A stretch of 64,000 nucleotides of DNA, from assembly GCF_033954835.1 (NCBI RefSeq), contig NZ_CP121471.1, positions 2,288,501 to 2,352,500 of the forward strand, read 5' to 3'. Source of the stretch: Thiorhodovibrio frisius (lineage in GTDB: Bacteria; Pseudomonadota; Gammaproteobacteria; Chromatiales; Chromatiaceae). A model generated the notes under the pieces. It saw only the letters and a list, made by a program, of their open reading frames with translations, did not search any database and was not told where the DNA came from. Both the position numbers and the translations under genes were made by a program. How positions within the stretch are numbered: position 1 is the stretch's first letter; every line of letters begins with the position of its first letter. Shown one piece after another: positions 53,579-61,757 of the stretch.

Positions 53579-53755
53579 TTACCAATATCCAGCAGGTTCG
53601 ACACTGCCAAACCGGGGCGGACCGCAGTTTCCGGCGGAAAGCGAGACGGAGAGCGCTAACAGACCACGCTTTACCGCTTTTTCCATTTTCGGCTGACCCC
53701 CTGCGCTGGTAAGTGGGTAGATCACGATGCAGGTATCGAGATAGGCACGGCGCAT
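53579..53755 (-). pseudogene. Truncated PIN-domain toxin
   Basis: 58 codons. MRRAYLDTCIVIYPLTSAGG matches the first strand of PIN toxins (catalytic Asp7), then the frame ends at TAA after QPKMEKAVKRGLLALSVSLS and an unrelated tail. The other acidic residues are absent, so it should be inactive. The ATG overlaps the antitoxin stop (TGATG). Confidence 0.7.
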
Positions 53756-54021
53756 CAATCTTGCTCCCAGTCCTCACGGAGCGCCGCAATGCGATTCTGC
53801 ACCTCGTTTGGGTCGCTGACGGGGCGCTGGGCGAAGCGCGGGGACGCAAGCAGGGCCAAGGCTTCGGCGGCAGTCCCTCCGGTAGCATCAGTCACGGTAT
53901 GGTTGGCAGACGGATCAGGCAGCAGGGCAAGATAGGCGCGTCCCTGCAAGGGGAAGGGTGGCGGCTCCAGCGGATGGACCCTTCCGTCCCGGTCGATCTC
54001 GATTTCAATCATGGTCAGCAT
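53755..54021 (-). CDS. Antitoxin of a degraded PIN toxin-antitoxin pair
   Basis: 88 aa from the ATG at 54021, which has AGGAGG 8 nt upstream. MLTMIEIEIDRDGRVHPLEP begins the antitoxin fold, and the C-terminus (PVSDPNEVQNRIAALREDWE) is the toxin-binding helix. The partner toxin (53579-53755) is truncated, so this is an orphan antitoxin. A third module after the two at 19.8-21.3 kb. Confidence 0.75.
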   Translation of the reverse strand: MLTMIEIEIDRDGRVHPLEPPPFPLQGRAYLALLPDPSANHTVTDATGGTAAEALALLASPRFAQRPVSDPNEVQNRIAALREDWEQD

Positions 54022-54082
54022 GGAGCATGCCTCCTGTCTGCGATTGCTGCGGCAACGCCAAGGGTCAGCCAAGCATAGGCCC

Positions 54083-54320
54083 TTAATCCCCGGCGAGTAA
54101 AACCTTCCCGAGGTGTTCAACCGACATCTTCTCGGAAATGGTGTCATGGGGAATGAGTCGATAAATCCAGGGCTTGCCTCCGTGCTTGAGGGTGAAGTTT
54201 GTTGCGTTTTTGCACCAGTTTTCGGCGGCATCCTTTTTCGCTACCACATCGGCATCTTTCAACGCAGTGCGCTTTTTTGGTTCCAGCATGAAGATCGCGT
54301 CGGCTGTCTCGGCGACGAAA
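54083..54320 (-). pseudogene. C-terminal fragment of a type III restriction-type (Res) protein
   Basis: The frame FVAETADAIFMLEPKKRTAL, then KDADVVAKKDAAENWCKNAT and KPWIYRLIPHDTISEKMSVE, ends at TAA (54083). It resembles the end of restriction endonuclease subunits with a PD-(D/E)XK C-terminal region. At 54320 it is fused to a helicase fragment by a deletion junction (CAGATTTCGTCG). The family is inferred from pattern. Confidence 0.55.
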
Positions 54321-55433
54321 TCTGACGGTCGATGTCCTTGATCTCGCGTTCTAGGCCGACCTTCAGGTCGTCGGCCCAGTGGTCGAGTTTGGTGGCCTCG
54401 GCTTCGAAGAACTGGGCATTGCGCTCAGAGATGTCGCGGCCGATGCGGGCCTGCTCCTTGTGGGTGATGTCGTCAAGGCTGTGTGGCGCGGGCTCGGAGA
54501 GGTCGCGCAGGTGAGTGCCCGGTAACGAAAGGAGGCGACGCGCGGTTTCTTCGTCGAGCGTGTCTCCCCTGTCCGTTTGGGCGGCGAGGATGAGGTAGTC
54601 CTCGCTCTGGTCGAGAGAATCGACGCTGAAGCGGGAGGCATTGAGCCAGCCCGATTGACCGATGAAAGGTTCGAGGATGGTGACCTTTCCCTCATGGGCC
54701 TCGTAGCTGAATTCGATCTCGGCGGGGACGAGGTATCGCTCCTTGGCGGCACGGATGACGGCGTTGGCCAAGGGGTGCCCGAGGCGATAGAGGTGGGCCT
54801 CGCCGGAGCGGCGGGGAAGCTCGTAGAGGCCCTTGGGCGTCTTTTGCGCAATCTCGGGGAAAGGGGCAGTAAGGAGCTGGAAGCAGCCCTCGCCTTGAAA
54901 CTCGGCGTGACAGTTCAGTTCGTGGCGCGTGAGGCGCATGAGTTGCCGCTCGAACTGGCCGAGAATGGCCTTTGAGTCTTGGTCGCAAATCTTGAGCTTT
55001 TCGCGAACCTCGTCGTCGAAGTGTTCGAGGAGCTTCTTGCGCGTCGTGGTCATGGCCTCGTTGATCTCGAAGCTCAGTTCCAGTTGCATGGTCCAGTTCA
55101 TCGACCAGGGAGAGGCTTTCTTGTTCGGCCATATCCCGTTTCAGACGGCGGGCCATGGTCTGCAAGGCGCCGGCGATGGCGAAAGTCGAGGAGCTTGCGC
55201 AGGACCAAGGTCATGAGGGTGCGCTGGGCCGGAGGTAGGGCGAAGAGGTTGTCGCGTCCGAGGTCGTCGGAGACGAGCTGGTAGAGCTGATCCTCGCTGT
55301 CCTCTGGAGTGAACTCTTCGACCAGCGCGTGCCGAGCGGTGTAGGGTACATATTGGGTGAACTGGCGTCGTAGCGTGCTGTGACAGAGCGGCGCGAGCCG
55401 GGCCTTGAGCGCGTCGAAGGTTTCTGCTGTCAC
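54321..55433 (-). pseudogene. Fragments of an SNF2-type helicase (internal deletion and frameshift)
   Basis: Pieces in order: STLRRQFTQYVPYTARHALV to LPPAQRTLMTLVLRKLL (55433 to about 55197); after a frameshift FAIAGALQTMARRLKRDMAE (to about 55110); after another shift LQLELSFEINEAMTTTRKKL through ISERNAQFFEAEATKLDHWA and DDLKVGLEREIKDIDRQI. These are parts of SNF2/DISARM-like helicases. ATPase lobe 1 and the helicase C-terminal domain are missing. The fragment abuts the stop of the gene at 55435, so a deletion removed the 5' half. Confidence 0.6.
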
Positions 55434-55434
55434 A

Positions 55435-56385
55435 TTAAAAGACCTTCTGGTAACGCAGCGCCAGCTCGCGCTCGATGCGGAAGCCGTTCTCGATTTGCGT
55501 TTCCTCGGCTAGGCGCAGGATGAGTTGTTGCTTGCCCGGCAGGAACCAAGTCAAGCCCAGGTTGAGCCGGGTGTTCTCGGGCGGATTCTTGAGCGCGAGT
55601 CCATCGACCCTGGTGGCCCCGCCCCAGTTGCGCTGCGCGCCAATGTGCAGGTGAAACGACGGGTTGAGGCGCCAGCGCAGGTAGCCGGTCAGGGCGAGCG
55701 CCGGGTCCTGCTCAAGGCGTTGACCAGCGGCATAGTTGCGGTTGTCGCCATAGAGGGTCAATTCTGGAGAGAGCTCGATCAGGAGGCGTGGCGTGATGTC
55801 TTTCTGCCAGCCACCAGCGAGCACCCAACGCCAGCGGTTTTCACCATAGTTGAGTAGTTGATCGCTGATGTAGTGGCCAGTCGGGGCGATGACCATGGCG
55901 GTGACCCCGAGGTAATTGGCGGTTTGGCGATGATTGATGGGCCAGATGGTCATACCAAGGCGCAGATCGCCAAGGCCGGTGCTGTGCGATCCGATGACAT
56001 CTCCCAAGGCGGCGGACGAGGGTTTGAGATCAGCGCAGCTCAGGACAGCCACGGCCGTTGCCGTCAAGCCAGCGAGCGAGAAGGCCGAGACACCGCGAAT
56101 CGCGCCAATCCGGCCCTTGACCTTGCTGTCGGCGACTTGCTCGCCCCCAAGATAAGGGCCGACGTTGGCCCGGTCAAAGAGATACAGGCTGAAGACCTTG
56201 TCGCCGGGGTTGATCGCGTAGTAGTCGCCAGGGAAAATGTCGTTGGTGGCGGCGCTGGCCGTGCCCGTGCCTCTACTGATCGCGAGCACCAGACTCAGCA
56301 GGCAAAGCCGCCCACATCGGGGCATCGCTCGCCATTGACGACGATTGCCTGCTTGCTGTTGGCCATGATGAAAGGTCGCGCTCAT
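55435..56385 (-). CDS. Outer-membrane transporter-like protein (PF13557-type)
   Basis: 316 aa. Signal region MPRCGRLCLLSLVLAISRGT (Met21 is a likely start, 56325), then FPGDYYAINPGDKVFSLYLF, GDLRLGMTIWPINHRQTANY, the alternating strand motifs VLAGGWQKDITPRLLIELSP and a C-terminal strand ending RYQKVF (terminal Phe). This is the pattern of the meta-pathway phenol-degradation transporter family, outer-membrane barrels of uncertain substrate. The unusual internal hydrophobic stretch near residue 100 (FSLAGLTATAVAVLSCADLK) could be an error or strand. Confidence 0.7.
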   Translation of the reverse strand: MSATFHHGQQQAGNRRQWRAMPRCGRLCLLSLVLAISRGTGTASAATNDIFPGDYYAINPGDKVFSLYLFDRANVGPYLGGEQVADSKVKGRIGAIRGVSAFSLAGLTATAVAVLSCADLKPSSAALGDVIGSHSTGLGDLRLGMTIWPINHRQTANYLGVTAMVIAPTGHYISDQLLNYGENRWRWVLAGGWQKDITPRLLIELSPELTLYGDNRNYAAGQRLEQDPALALTGYLRWRLNPSFHLHIGAQRNWGGATRVDGLALKNPPENTRLNLGLTWFLPGKQQLILRLAEETQIENGFRIERELALRYQKVF

Positions 56386-56509
56386 ATCTAACGAGTACCT
56401 CGATCAGGTCAGGGTTTCTTTATGCCGCGCCCTTCGACGTGCGTCTGCCCCGAGTCTGACGAAGCCGACGATCTGATCGACACCCTGGTGCAGCCGGACC
56501 TGGCGGTCT

Positions 56510-57709
56510 TTAGCCCACGGCCTCAACTGTTTGCTGGGCGATCTCCAGCTCCTCGTTTGTCGGAATGACCAGGACCTTGACTGGACTGTCAGCGGCACTG
56601 ATCATGCGCTCGCTTCGGGTCTCGGCGTAGTTGGCGGCTTCGTCCAGCTCGATGCCCATTCGTTCAAGTCCAGCGCAGGTGCGTGTGCGGGTCTCGGCGT
56701 CGTTTTCGCCGATGCCGCCGGTGAAGACCACTGCGTGCACATCGCCTAGCACCGCCATGTAAGCGCCAATGTACTTTTTCAGGCGATGGCAGAAGATCCC
56801 TAGGGCCAGTTCGGCCTTGGCGTCGCCGGTTTCGATTCTGCGATGGATTTCGCGCATGTCGTTGACGCCGCAGAGTCCGAGCAGGCCGCTCTGGCGATTG
56901 AGCAGTTGGTCGATCTGCTGATGGTCCATCTCCAGATGCTGCATCAGGTAGAGCAGCACGGCAGGGTCGATATCGCCGCAGCGGGTGCCCATCACCAGGC
57001 CTTCGAGCGGTGTCATGCCCATGGAGGTATCCACACTGCTGCCGTTGCGGATGGCGGTGGCACTGGCGCCATTGCCCAGGTGCAGGGTGATGAGGTTGCT
57101 GCGATCAAAGGAGCGCCCGAGCATGGCTGCCGCGCGCTTGCCGACATAGGCGTGGGAGGTGCCATGAAAGCCATAACGGCGCACCTGATGCTCGCGATAG
57201 AGTGCATCCGGAATGGCATAGCGGTAGGCCGTGCGCGGCATGGTTTGGTGAAAGGCGGTGTCGAAGACCGCCACCTGCGGCACTCCGGGAAAGAGTTCAC
57301 GCGCCACCAGGATGCCATCGAGATGGGCCGGATTGTGCAGCGGTGCCAGCGGAATCATTTGGCGAATTGCGTCAATGACATCTTCATCAAGCAGGGTTGG
57401 CACATGAAAAGCCTCGCCGCCATGCACCACTCGATGCCCAACCGCGTGGAGCTCGGTCAGATCGGCCAGGGCGCCGGTGGTGCGCAATTGAGCCACGACT
57501 CGCTCCAGTGCCGCTTGATGGCTGGCGATGGGATGATGCTGGTCGAGCTGCTGGGATTGCCCTTTGCCATCCACCCAGCGGAAGTTGAGCAGGGCGTCGT
57601 CCTCGCCGATACGGCTGATGCTGCCGGAGGCGACCACCGACCAGCCGGCGATTTCGAACAGTTGGAATTTGATTGACGAACTGCCGGCGTTCAGGACTAA
57701 AACTTTCAT
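56510..57709 (-). CDS. ackA: Acetate kinase
   Basis: 399 aa. MKVLVLNAGSSSIKFQLFEI, the HRVVHGGEAF region, VAVFDTAFHQTMP, RRYGFHGTSHAYV, LITLHLGNGASATAIRNGSS and VFTGGIGENDA are family signatures. It converts acetyl phosphate and ADP to acetate and ATP. It overlaps pta by 4 nt, in the order pta-ackA. Confidence 0.97.
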   Translation of the reverse strand: MKVLVLNAGSSSIKFQLFEIAGWSVVASGSISRIGEDDALLNFRWVDGKGQSQQLDQHHPIASHQAALERVVAQLRTTGALADLTELHAVGHRVVHGGEAFHVPTLLDEDVIDAIRQMIPLAPLHNPAHLDGILVARELFPGVPQVAVFDTAFHQTMPRTAYRYAIPDALYREHQVRRYGFHGTSHAYVGKRAAAMLGRSFDRSNLITLHLGNGASATAIRNGSSVDTSMGMTPLEGLVMGTRCGDIDPAVLLYLMQHLEMDHQQIDQLLNRQSGLLGLCGVNDMREIHRRIETGDAKAELALGIFCHRLKKYIGAYMAVLGDVHAVVFTGGIGENDAETRTRTCAGLERMGIELDEAANYAETRSERMISAADSPVKVLVIPTNEELEIAQQTVEAVG

Positions 57710-59865
57710 GCGGTGGCCTTCTGTGCTGGGGATGGTGTTGCCGAGTCTGCGGGCGTTTGCGCGCCGCTGCCTTGCTTGGCGGATGCCTGTTGCGCCTGAA
57801 TGGCGGTGATGGCGACGGTGTTGACAATGTCCGTCACCGTGCAGCCGCGGCTGAGGTCGTTGATGGGCTTGTTCAGGCCTTGCAGCACCGGGCCGATGGC
57901 CACCGCGCCGGCACTGCGCTGCACGGCCTTGTAGGTGTTATTGCCGGTGTTGAGATCGGGGAAAATAAACACCGTGGCCTTGCCAGCGACTTCACTGTCC
58001 GGCATTTTTGAGCGCGCGACTACGGCGTCGACGGCGGCATCGTACTGAATGGGACCGTCGAGCTTGAGGTCTGGGCGGCGCGCTCGGGCAATGGCCACTG
58101 CCTCGCGCACCCGCTCGACATCCTCGCCCTTGCCGGAAGCGCCGGTGGAGTAGCTCAGCATGGCCACCCGGGGCTCGACGCCAAAGGCCGCCGCAGTGCC
58201 TGCTGAGGTGATGGCGATATCGGCTAGCTGCTCGGCGTTTGGATTGGGATTGACCGCGCAGTCGCCATAGACCAGAACCCGATCAGCCAGGCACATGAAA
58301 AAGACACTGGAGACCAGCTTGGTGTCCGGGCGGGTCTTGATGGTCTCGAAGGAGGGGCGAATGGTGTGCTGGGTGGTGTGCGCGGCGCCTGAGACCATGC
58401 CGTCGGCATCGCCGACATGGACCATCAGGGTGCCAAAGTAGCTGACATCTTCGAGCGCGTCATGGGCCATTTGTTGCGAGATACCCTTGTGCTTGCGCAA
58501 CTCGAAATACACATTGGCGTATTGATCGCGCTCGGGTGAATTGACCGGGTCGATGATGGCAATGTCATCGAGCTGCAAGCCCAGTTCGCCGATGCGACGG
58601 CGAATTTTGTCCGGATCGCCCAGCAGGACCAGGTCGGCCACGCCGCGCAGTGTCAGAATTTCGGCCGCGCGCAGGATGCGTTCATCAGTTCCCTCAGGTA
58701 GCACAATGCGTTTGCGCTCGGACTTGGCGCGATGAATCAGCTCGTATTCGAACATCAGCGGGGTGACTCGCACCGAATGATGCTTGGAGATGCGCTGGCG
58801 CAGATCGGCCACCTCGACATGGTCCTCAAACAGCCCCAGGGCTGCGGCGATTTTGCGTTCATCGCCAGCCAGGATACTGGATTCCACGCGATACACGCCC
58901 AGCGCCGTGGTGAAGGTGTCGGCGGGGACGCTCAGCATGGCCACCTTATTGCGGCGCAGACCGTCGATCAACCGCTGCACATGCTCGGCCGGTTTCAGAC
59001 CGCCGGTCAGCAAGAGTCCGGCCACGCGGGGGAAGTTGGCCGAGGCGTCTGCTGACAGGCTGGCAAGGATGATGTCGCTGCGGTCGCCCGGGGTGATAAT
59101 CAGGCAGCCGTCCTCGACATAGCCGAGGAAATCCGGAATCTCCATGGCGGCAACTTTGTAGTTGGTCACCACCTGGCTGTAGCCGTCGCTTTCGCCAGCG
59201 AGCCAGTCGGCGCCGAGCATTTTGGCGATTTCGCCAATGGTCGGTTGCGACAGGGTGTTCATAAAGGGCAGCACATAGACGGTCTCGGCTTCAGGAACCG
59301 CCGCGCGCGCGCGCCGGCGCACGGTGTCGACCAGATCGGGATGGACGCCATTGACCACGGTGGCAAGCAAGTCGCCGCCGCGGTTAATAAGCGACTCATG
59401 TGCGAGCTGCACCGAGTTGAGGGTTTCCTCCTGACCGTGACTGAAACCCTTGACCACGGCCACGATGGTGCAGCCAAAGTTATTCGCTAGGTCGGCGTTG
59501 AAGTCGAATTCCAGCGAGGGCACCAGGCCGTCGAAATCCGTCCCGGCGCACAGCACCAGGTCGCATTTTTCCTCCAACAGCTTGAAGCGGTTGAGAATCA
59601 GCTTGAGCAGTTCGTCATAATGGCCACTCGCCACTAACTCGCTGGCGAGTCCGGCGCTGCATCCATAGAGCATCTCGCTGGCGAAGGGCAGATCGTAACG
59701 ATGACGGATCAGGGTGGTTAGATTGTCGTCATCGATATTGCCATTGACGATGGGGCGAAAAAACCCGACGCGCTGATTGATCGCGGTCAGCATCTCCATG
59801 AAGCCAAGCACGACCACGGACTTGCCGCTGCCAGACCCGGCGCCGGCGATGTAAAGACTTTGCAT
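57706..59865 (-). CDS. pta: Phosphate acetyltransferase (long form with DRTGG domain)
   Basis: 719 aa, the long Pta. N-terminal P-loop-like region (YIAGAGSGSGKSVVVLGFME), DRTGG domain in the middle, and the C-terminal Pta catalytic part (FVFFMCLADRVLVYGDCAVN-type region and DAAVDAVVARSKMPDSEVAG). It interconverts acetyl-CoA and acetyl phosphate. Upstream is an inverted repeat GAATTG-TTAG-CAATTC (59922-59937). Together with ackA it supports acetate excretion or uptake. Confidence 0.96.
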   Translation of the reverse strand: MQSLYIAGAGSGSGKSVVVLGFMEMLTAINQRVGFFRPIVNGNIDDDNLTTLIRHRYDLPFASEMLYGCSAGLASELVASGHYDELLKLILNRFKLLEEKCDLVLCAGTDFDGLVPSLEFDFNADLANNFGCTIVAVVKGFSHGQEETLNSVQLAHESLINRGGDLLATVVNGVHPDLVDTVRRRARAAVPEAETVYVLPFMNTLSQPTIGEIAKMLGADWLAGESDGYSQVVTNYKVAAMEIPDFLGYVEDGCLIITPGDRSDIILASLSADASANFPRVAGLLLTGGLKPAEHVQRLIDGLRRNKVAMLSVPADTFTTALGVYRVESSILAGDERKIAAALGLFEDHVEVADLRQRISKHHSVRVTPLMFEYELIHRAKSERKRIVLPEGTDERILRAAEILTLRGVADLVLLGDPDKIRRRIGELGLQLDDIAIIDPVNSPERDQYANVYFELRKHKGISQQMAHDALEDVSYFGTLMVHVGDADGMVSGAAHTTQHTIRPSFETIKTRPDTKLVSSVFFMCLADRVLVYGDCAVNPNPNAEQLADIAITSAGTAAAFGVEPRVAMLSYSTGASGKGEDVERVREAVAIARARRPDLKLDGPIQYDAAVDAVVARSKMPDSEVAGKATVFIFPDLNTGNNTYKAVQRSAGAVAIGPVLQGLNKPINDLSRGCTVTDIVNTVAITAIQAQQASAKQGSGAQTPADSATPSPAQKATA

Positions 59866-59921
59866 GCTGAAACCTCTGTCGCTCAGAAAAGATAGTGTCG
59901 GAAGGCTAACCGGCTATTCTA

Positions 59922-59937
59922 GAATTGTTAGCAATTC
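59922..59937. promoter_or_regulatory. Inverted repeat upstream of pta (candidate operator)
   Basis: GAATTG-TTAG-CAATTC, 6-4-6 perfect, 57 nt before the pta start. It lies in the divergent region with the DUF4124 gene. It is not a clear FNR or ArcA box. Confidence 0.3.
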
Positions 59938-60097
59938 GTGTCTCGACGGATTGCAAGCTAGCGGTATACAAAAGCACTCTGAAAGTCCACAATAGAGCAT
60001 CATCAGAAGCGTCGGAGCGTCTGCTGGGGACGCTTGGCCTTGTCTCGCATCGCGCGCGTCGTAGCGGATGGAGAGTCATTTAGCCAGGGAGAACAGG

Positions 60098-60580
60098 ATG
60101 CTCAATCATCAAACTTTTAGGATATTGCGCTTAATCTCTTGTGTCTGCGCGTTGGCCGCTGGCGTCTTGTCTGGTCTGGCGGGCGTCTCGCCGGCGCGCG
60201 CCGACGAGCCCAATGTCTATCGTTGCACCATGTCCGATGGGAGCATTGAGTTTCGCCAATTTCCGTGTCATGGCCGTGACGAGAGTCAGCTGTTGGAGAT
60301 TGATGATCGCCCCAGTGGCTGGATACCGCCAGACCCATCCGCTGTTTTCGCGGAGGAGAAACCGAAAACGCGGAGCGCCAGTGGTTCGGATGAAGCCAGC
60401 AGCGATGCGCGCAAAGAGGATGCGGCGGATCGCCGCCAAGCGGAAAAATGCTGGAAGAAAGAACAGCAACTCGAACAGGCCAATCGCAAGCTGCGCGCCG
60501 GTTATCGTCCCGCCGAGGGTCAGCGGCTGCGCCACAAGCGCGCGGAGTATGAGGATTATCTCAAGAAATTCTGCGATTGA
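60098..60580 (+). CDS. Periplasmic DUF4124 protein
   Basis: 160 aa from the ATG at 60098 (GGGAG about 7 nt upstream; 60068 is an alternative). Signal peptide ending PARA, then VYRCTMSDGSIEFRQFPCHG, the DUF4124 core with paired cysteines. The C-terminal half is charged and coiled (RRQAEKCWKKEQQLEQANRK). The family binds an unknown periplasmic partner; sequence motif is the main evidence. Confidence 0.8.
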   Translation: MLNHQTFRILRLISCVCALAAGVLSGLAGVSPARADEPNVYRCTMSDGSIEFRQFPCHGRDESQLLEIDDRPSGWIPPDPSAVFAEEKPKTRSASGSDEASSDARKEDAADRRQAEKCWKKEQQLEQANRKLRAGYRPAEGQRLRHKRAEYEDYLKKFCD

Positions 60581-60793
60581 TGAGTCTCTGACGCGGTTCT
60601 CTCACAAGCTTCCAAATAGCACGAAGATGCGCGCTGAGGCAGACCCCCGCGGCTGTCAAGCCATGGCCAAACGCGCTATAGTTTTGTTCAACTTTCGGCG
60701 CTATACCGAAACCCTTCGCAAACTCGACCCAAAACCATTAATTCGCGGTTGCTATATCCAGCAGCCAAGCACCACCAGCCACTCAGGATTGCC

Positions 60794-61696
60794 ATGGCGA
60801 CGCCCGATACTCCACGTCTTCTTCTGCTCGGTTCCGACGGTCAGGTCGGCTGGGAACTGTGCCGTACCCTGGCCCCTGTCGGGCAAGTCATTGCCGCCTC
60901 CCTTGGTGGCGTGCATGGCCCGGCGGTCGATTTGGCTGATGCCGCCTCGGTGCGGCGGCTGTTTGCCGAGACCGGACCCGACGCGGTGATCAATGCGGCG
61001 GCCTATACTGCGGTTGATCGCGCTGAGAGCGAGCCTGAGGTGGCCATGGCCATTAATGGTGATGCGCTCGCGCTCATTGGTCAGTTGGCGGCTGAGGCGG
61101 GGATTCCGGTGGTGCATTATTCAACCGACTTTGTCTTCTCTGGCGACACGGATCGGCCTTATCGCGAAGATGACCCGGCTGAGCCGCGCAGTGTTTATGG
61201 TCAGAGCAAGCTGGCCGGGGAGCGGGCCTTGCTCGACTCAGGCGCGACGGCGCTGATTTTGCGCACTGCCTGGGTCTATGGCGTGCGCGGCAGTAATTTT
61301 CTGCTGACCATGCTGCGGTTGTTTCGCGAGCGCCCCGAGTTGCGGGTGGTCGAGGATCAGATCGGCACGCCGACCTGGAGCCGCATGCTGGCCGAGGTGA
61401 CCGCGCAGGTTCTCTATCGCGCTTTTCGCGGTGATTTGGATCTGCGCAAGCATCAAGGGCTTTACCATGTCACTAGTGGTGGAGCGACCTCCTGGTTTGG
61501 CTTTGCCGAGGCCATTCGCGACGCCAGTTGCCTGCAATGCAAGGTGTTGCCCATTCCGACGTCCGAGTATCCGGCTCCCGCGCCGCGTCCGGCCTATTCG
61601 GTGCTCGACACCCATGAATTCCACGCCACCTTCGGTCTGACGCTGCCCGACTGGCGTCAGTCACTGGCTCTGTGCCTCGCAGACCTGCAACGCTGA
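60794..61696 (+). CDS. rfbD: dTDP-4-dehydrorhamnose reductase
   Basis: 300 aa from the ATG at 60794 (AGGA upstream; 60749 is in frame but longer). RLLLLGSDGQVGWELCRTLA (NAD(P) fold), DAVINAAAYTAVDRAESEPE, YSTDFVFSGDTDRPYREDDP and YGQSKLAGERALL (catalytic Tyr-Lys) identify it. It makes dTDP-L-rhamnose for O-antigen or exopolysaccharide. No other rfb gene lies in the window; rfbABC may be elsewhere. Confidence 0.95.
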   Translation: MATPDTPRLLLLGSDGQVGWELCRTLAPVGQVIAASLGGVHGPAVDLADAASVRRLFAETGPDAVINAAAYTAVDRAESEPEVAMAINGDALALIGQLAAEAGIPVVHYSTDFVFSGDTDRPYREDDPAEPRSVYGQSKLAGERALLDSGATALILRTAWVYGVRGSNFLLTMLRLFRERPELRVVEDQIGTPTWSRMLAEVTAQVLYRAFRGDLDLRKHQGLYHVTSGGATSWFGFAEAIRDASCLQCKVLPIPTSEYPAPAPRPAYSVLDTHEFHATFGLTLPDWRQSLALCLADLQR

Positions 61697-61757
61697 GCCT
61701 GAGTCATAACCTGCGCTGCGCATTATTCGACAGCGACCAGACCAATAGCGCAGCGTC

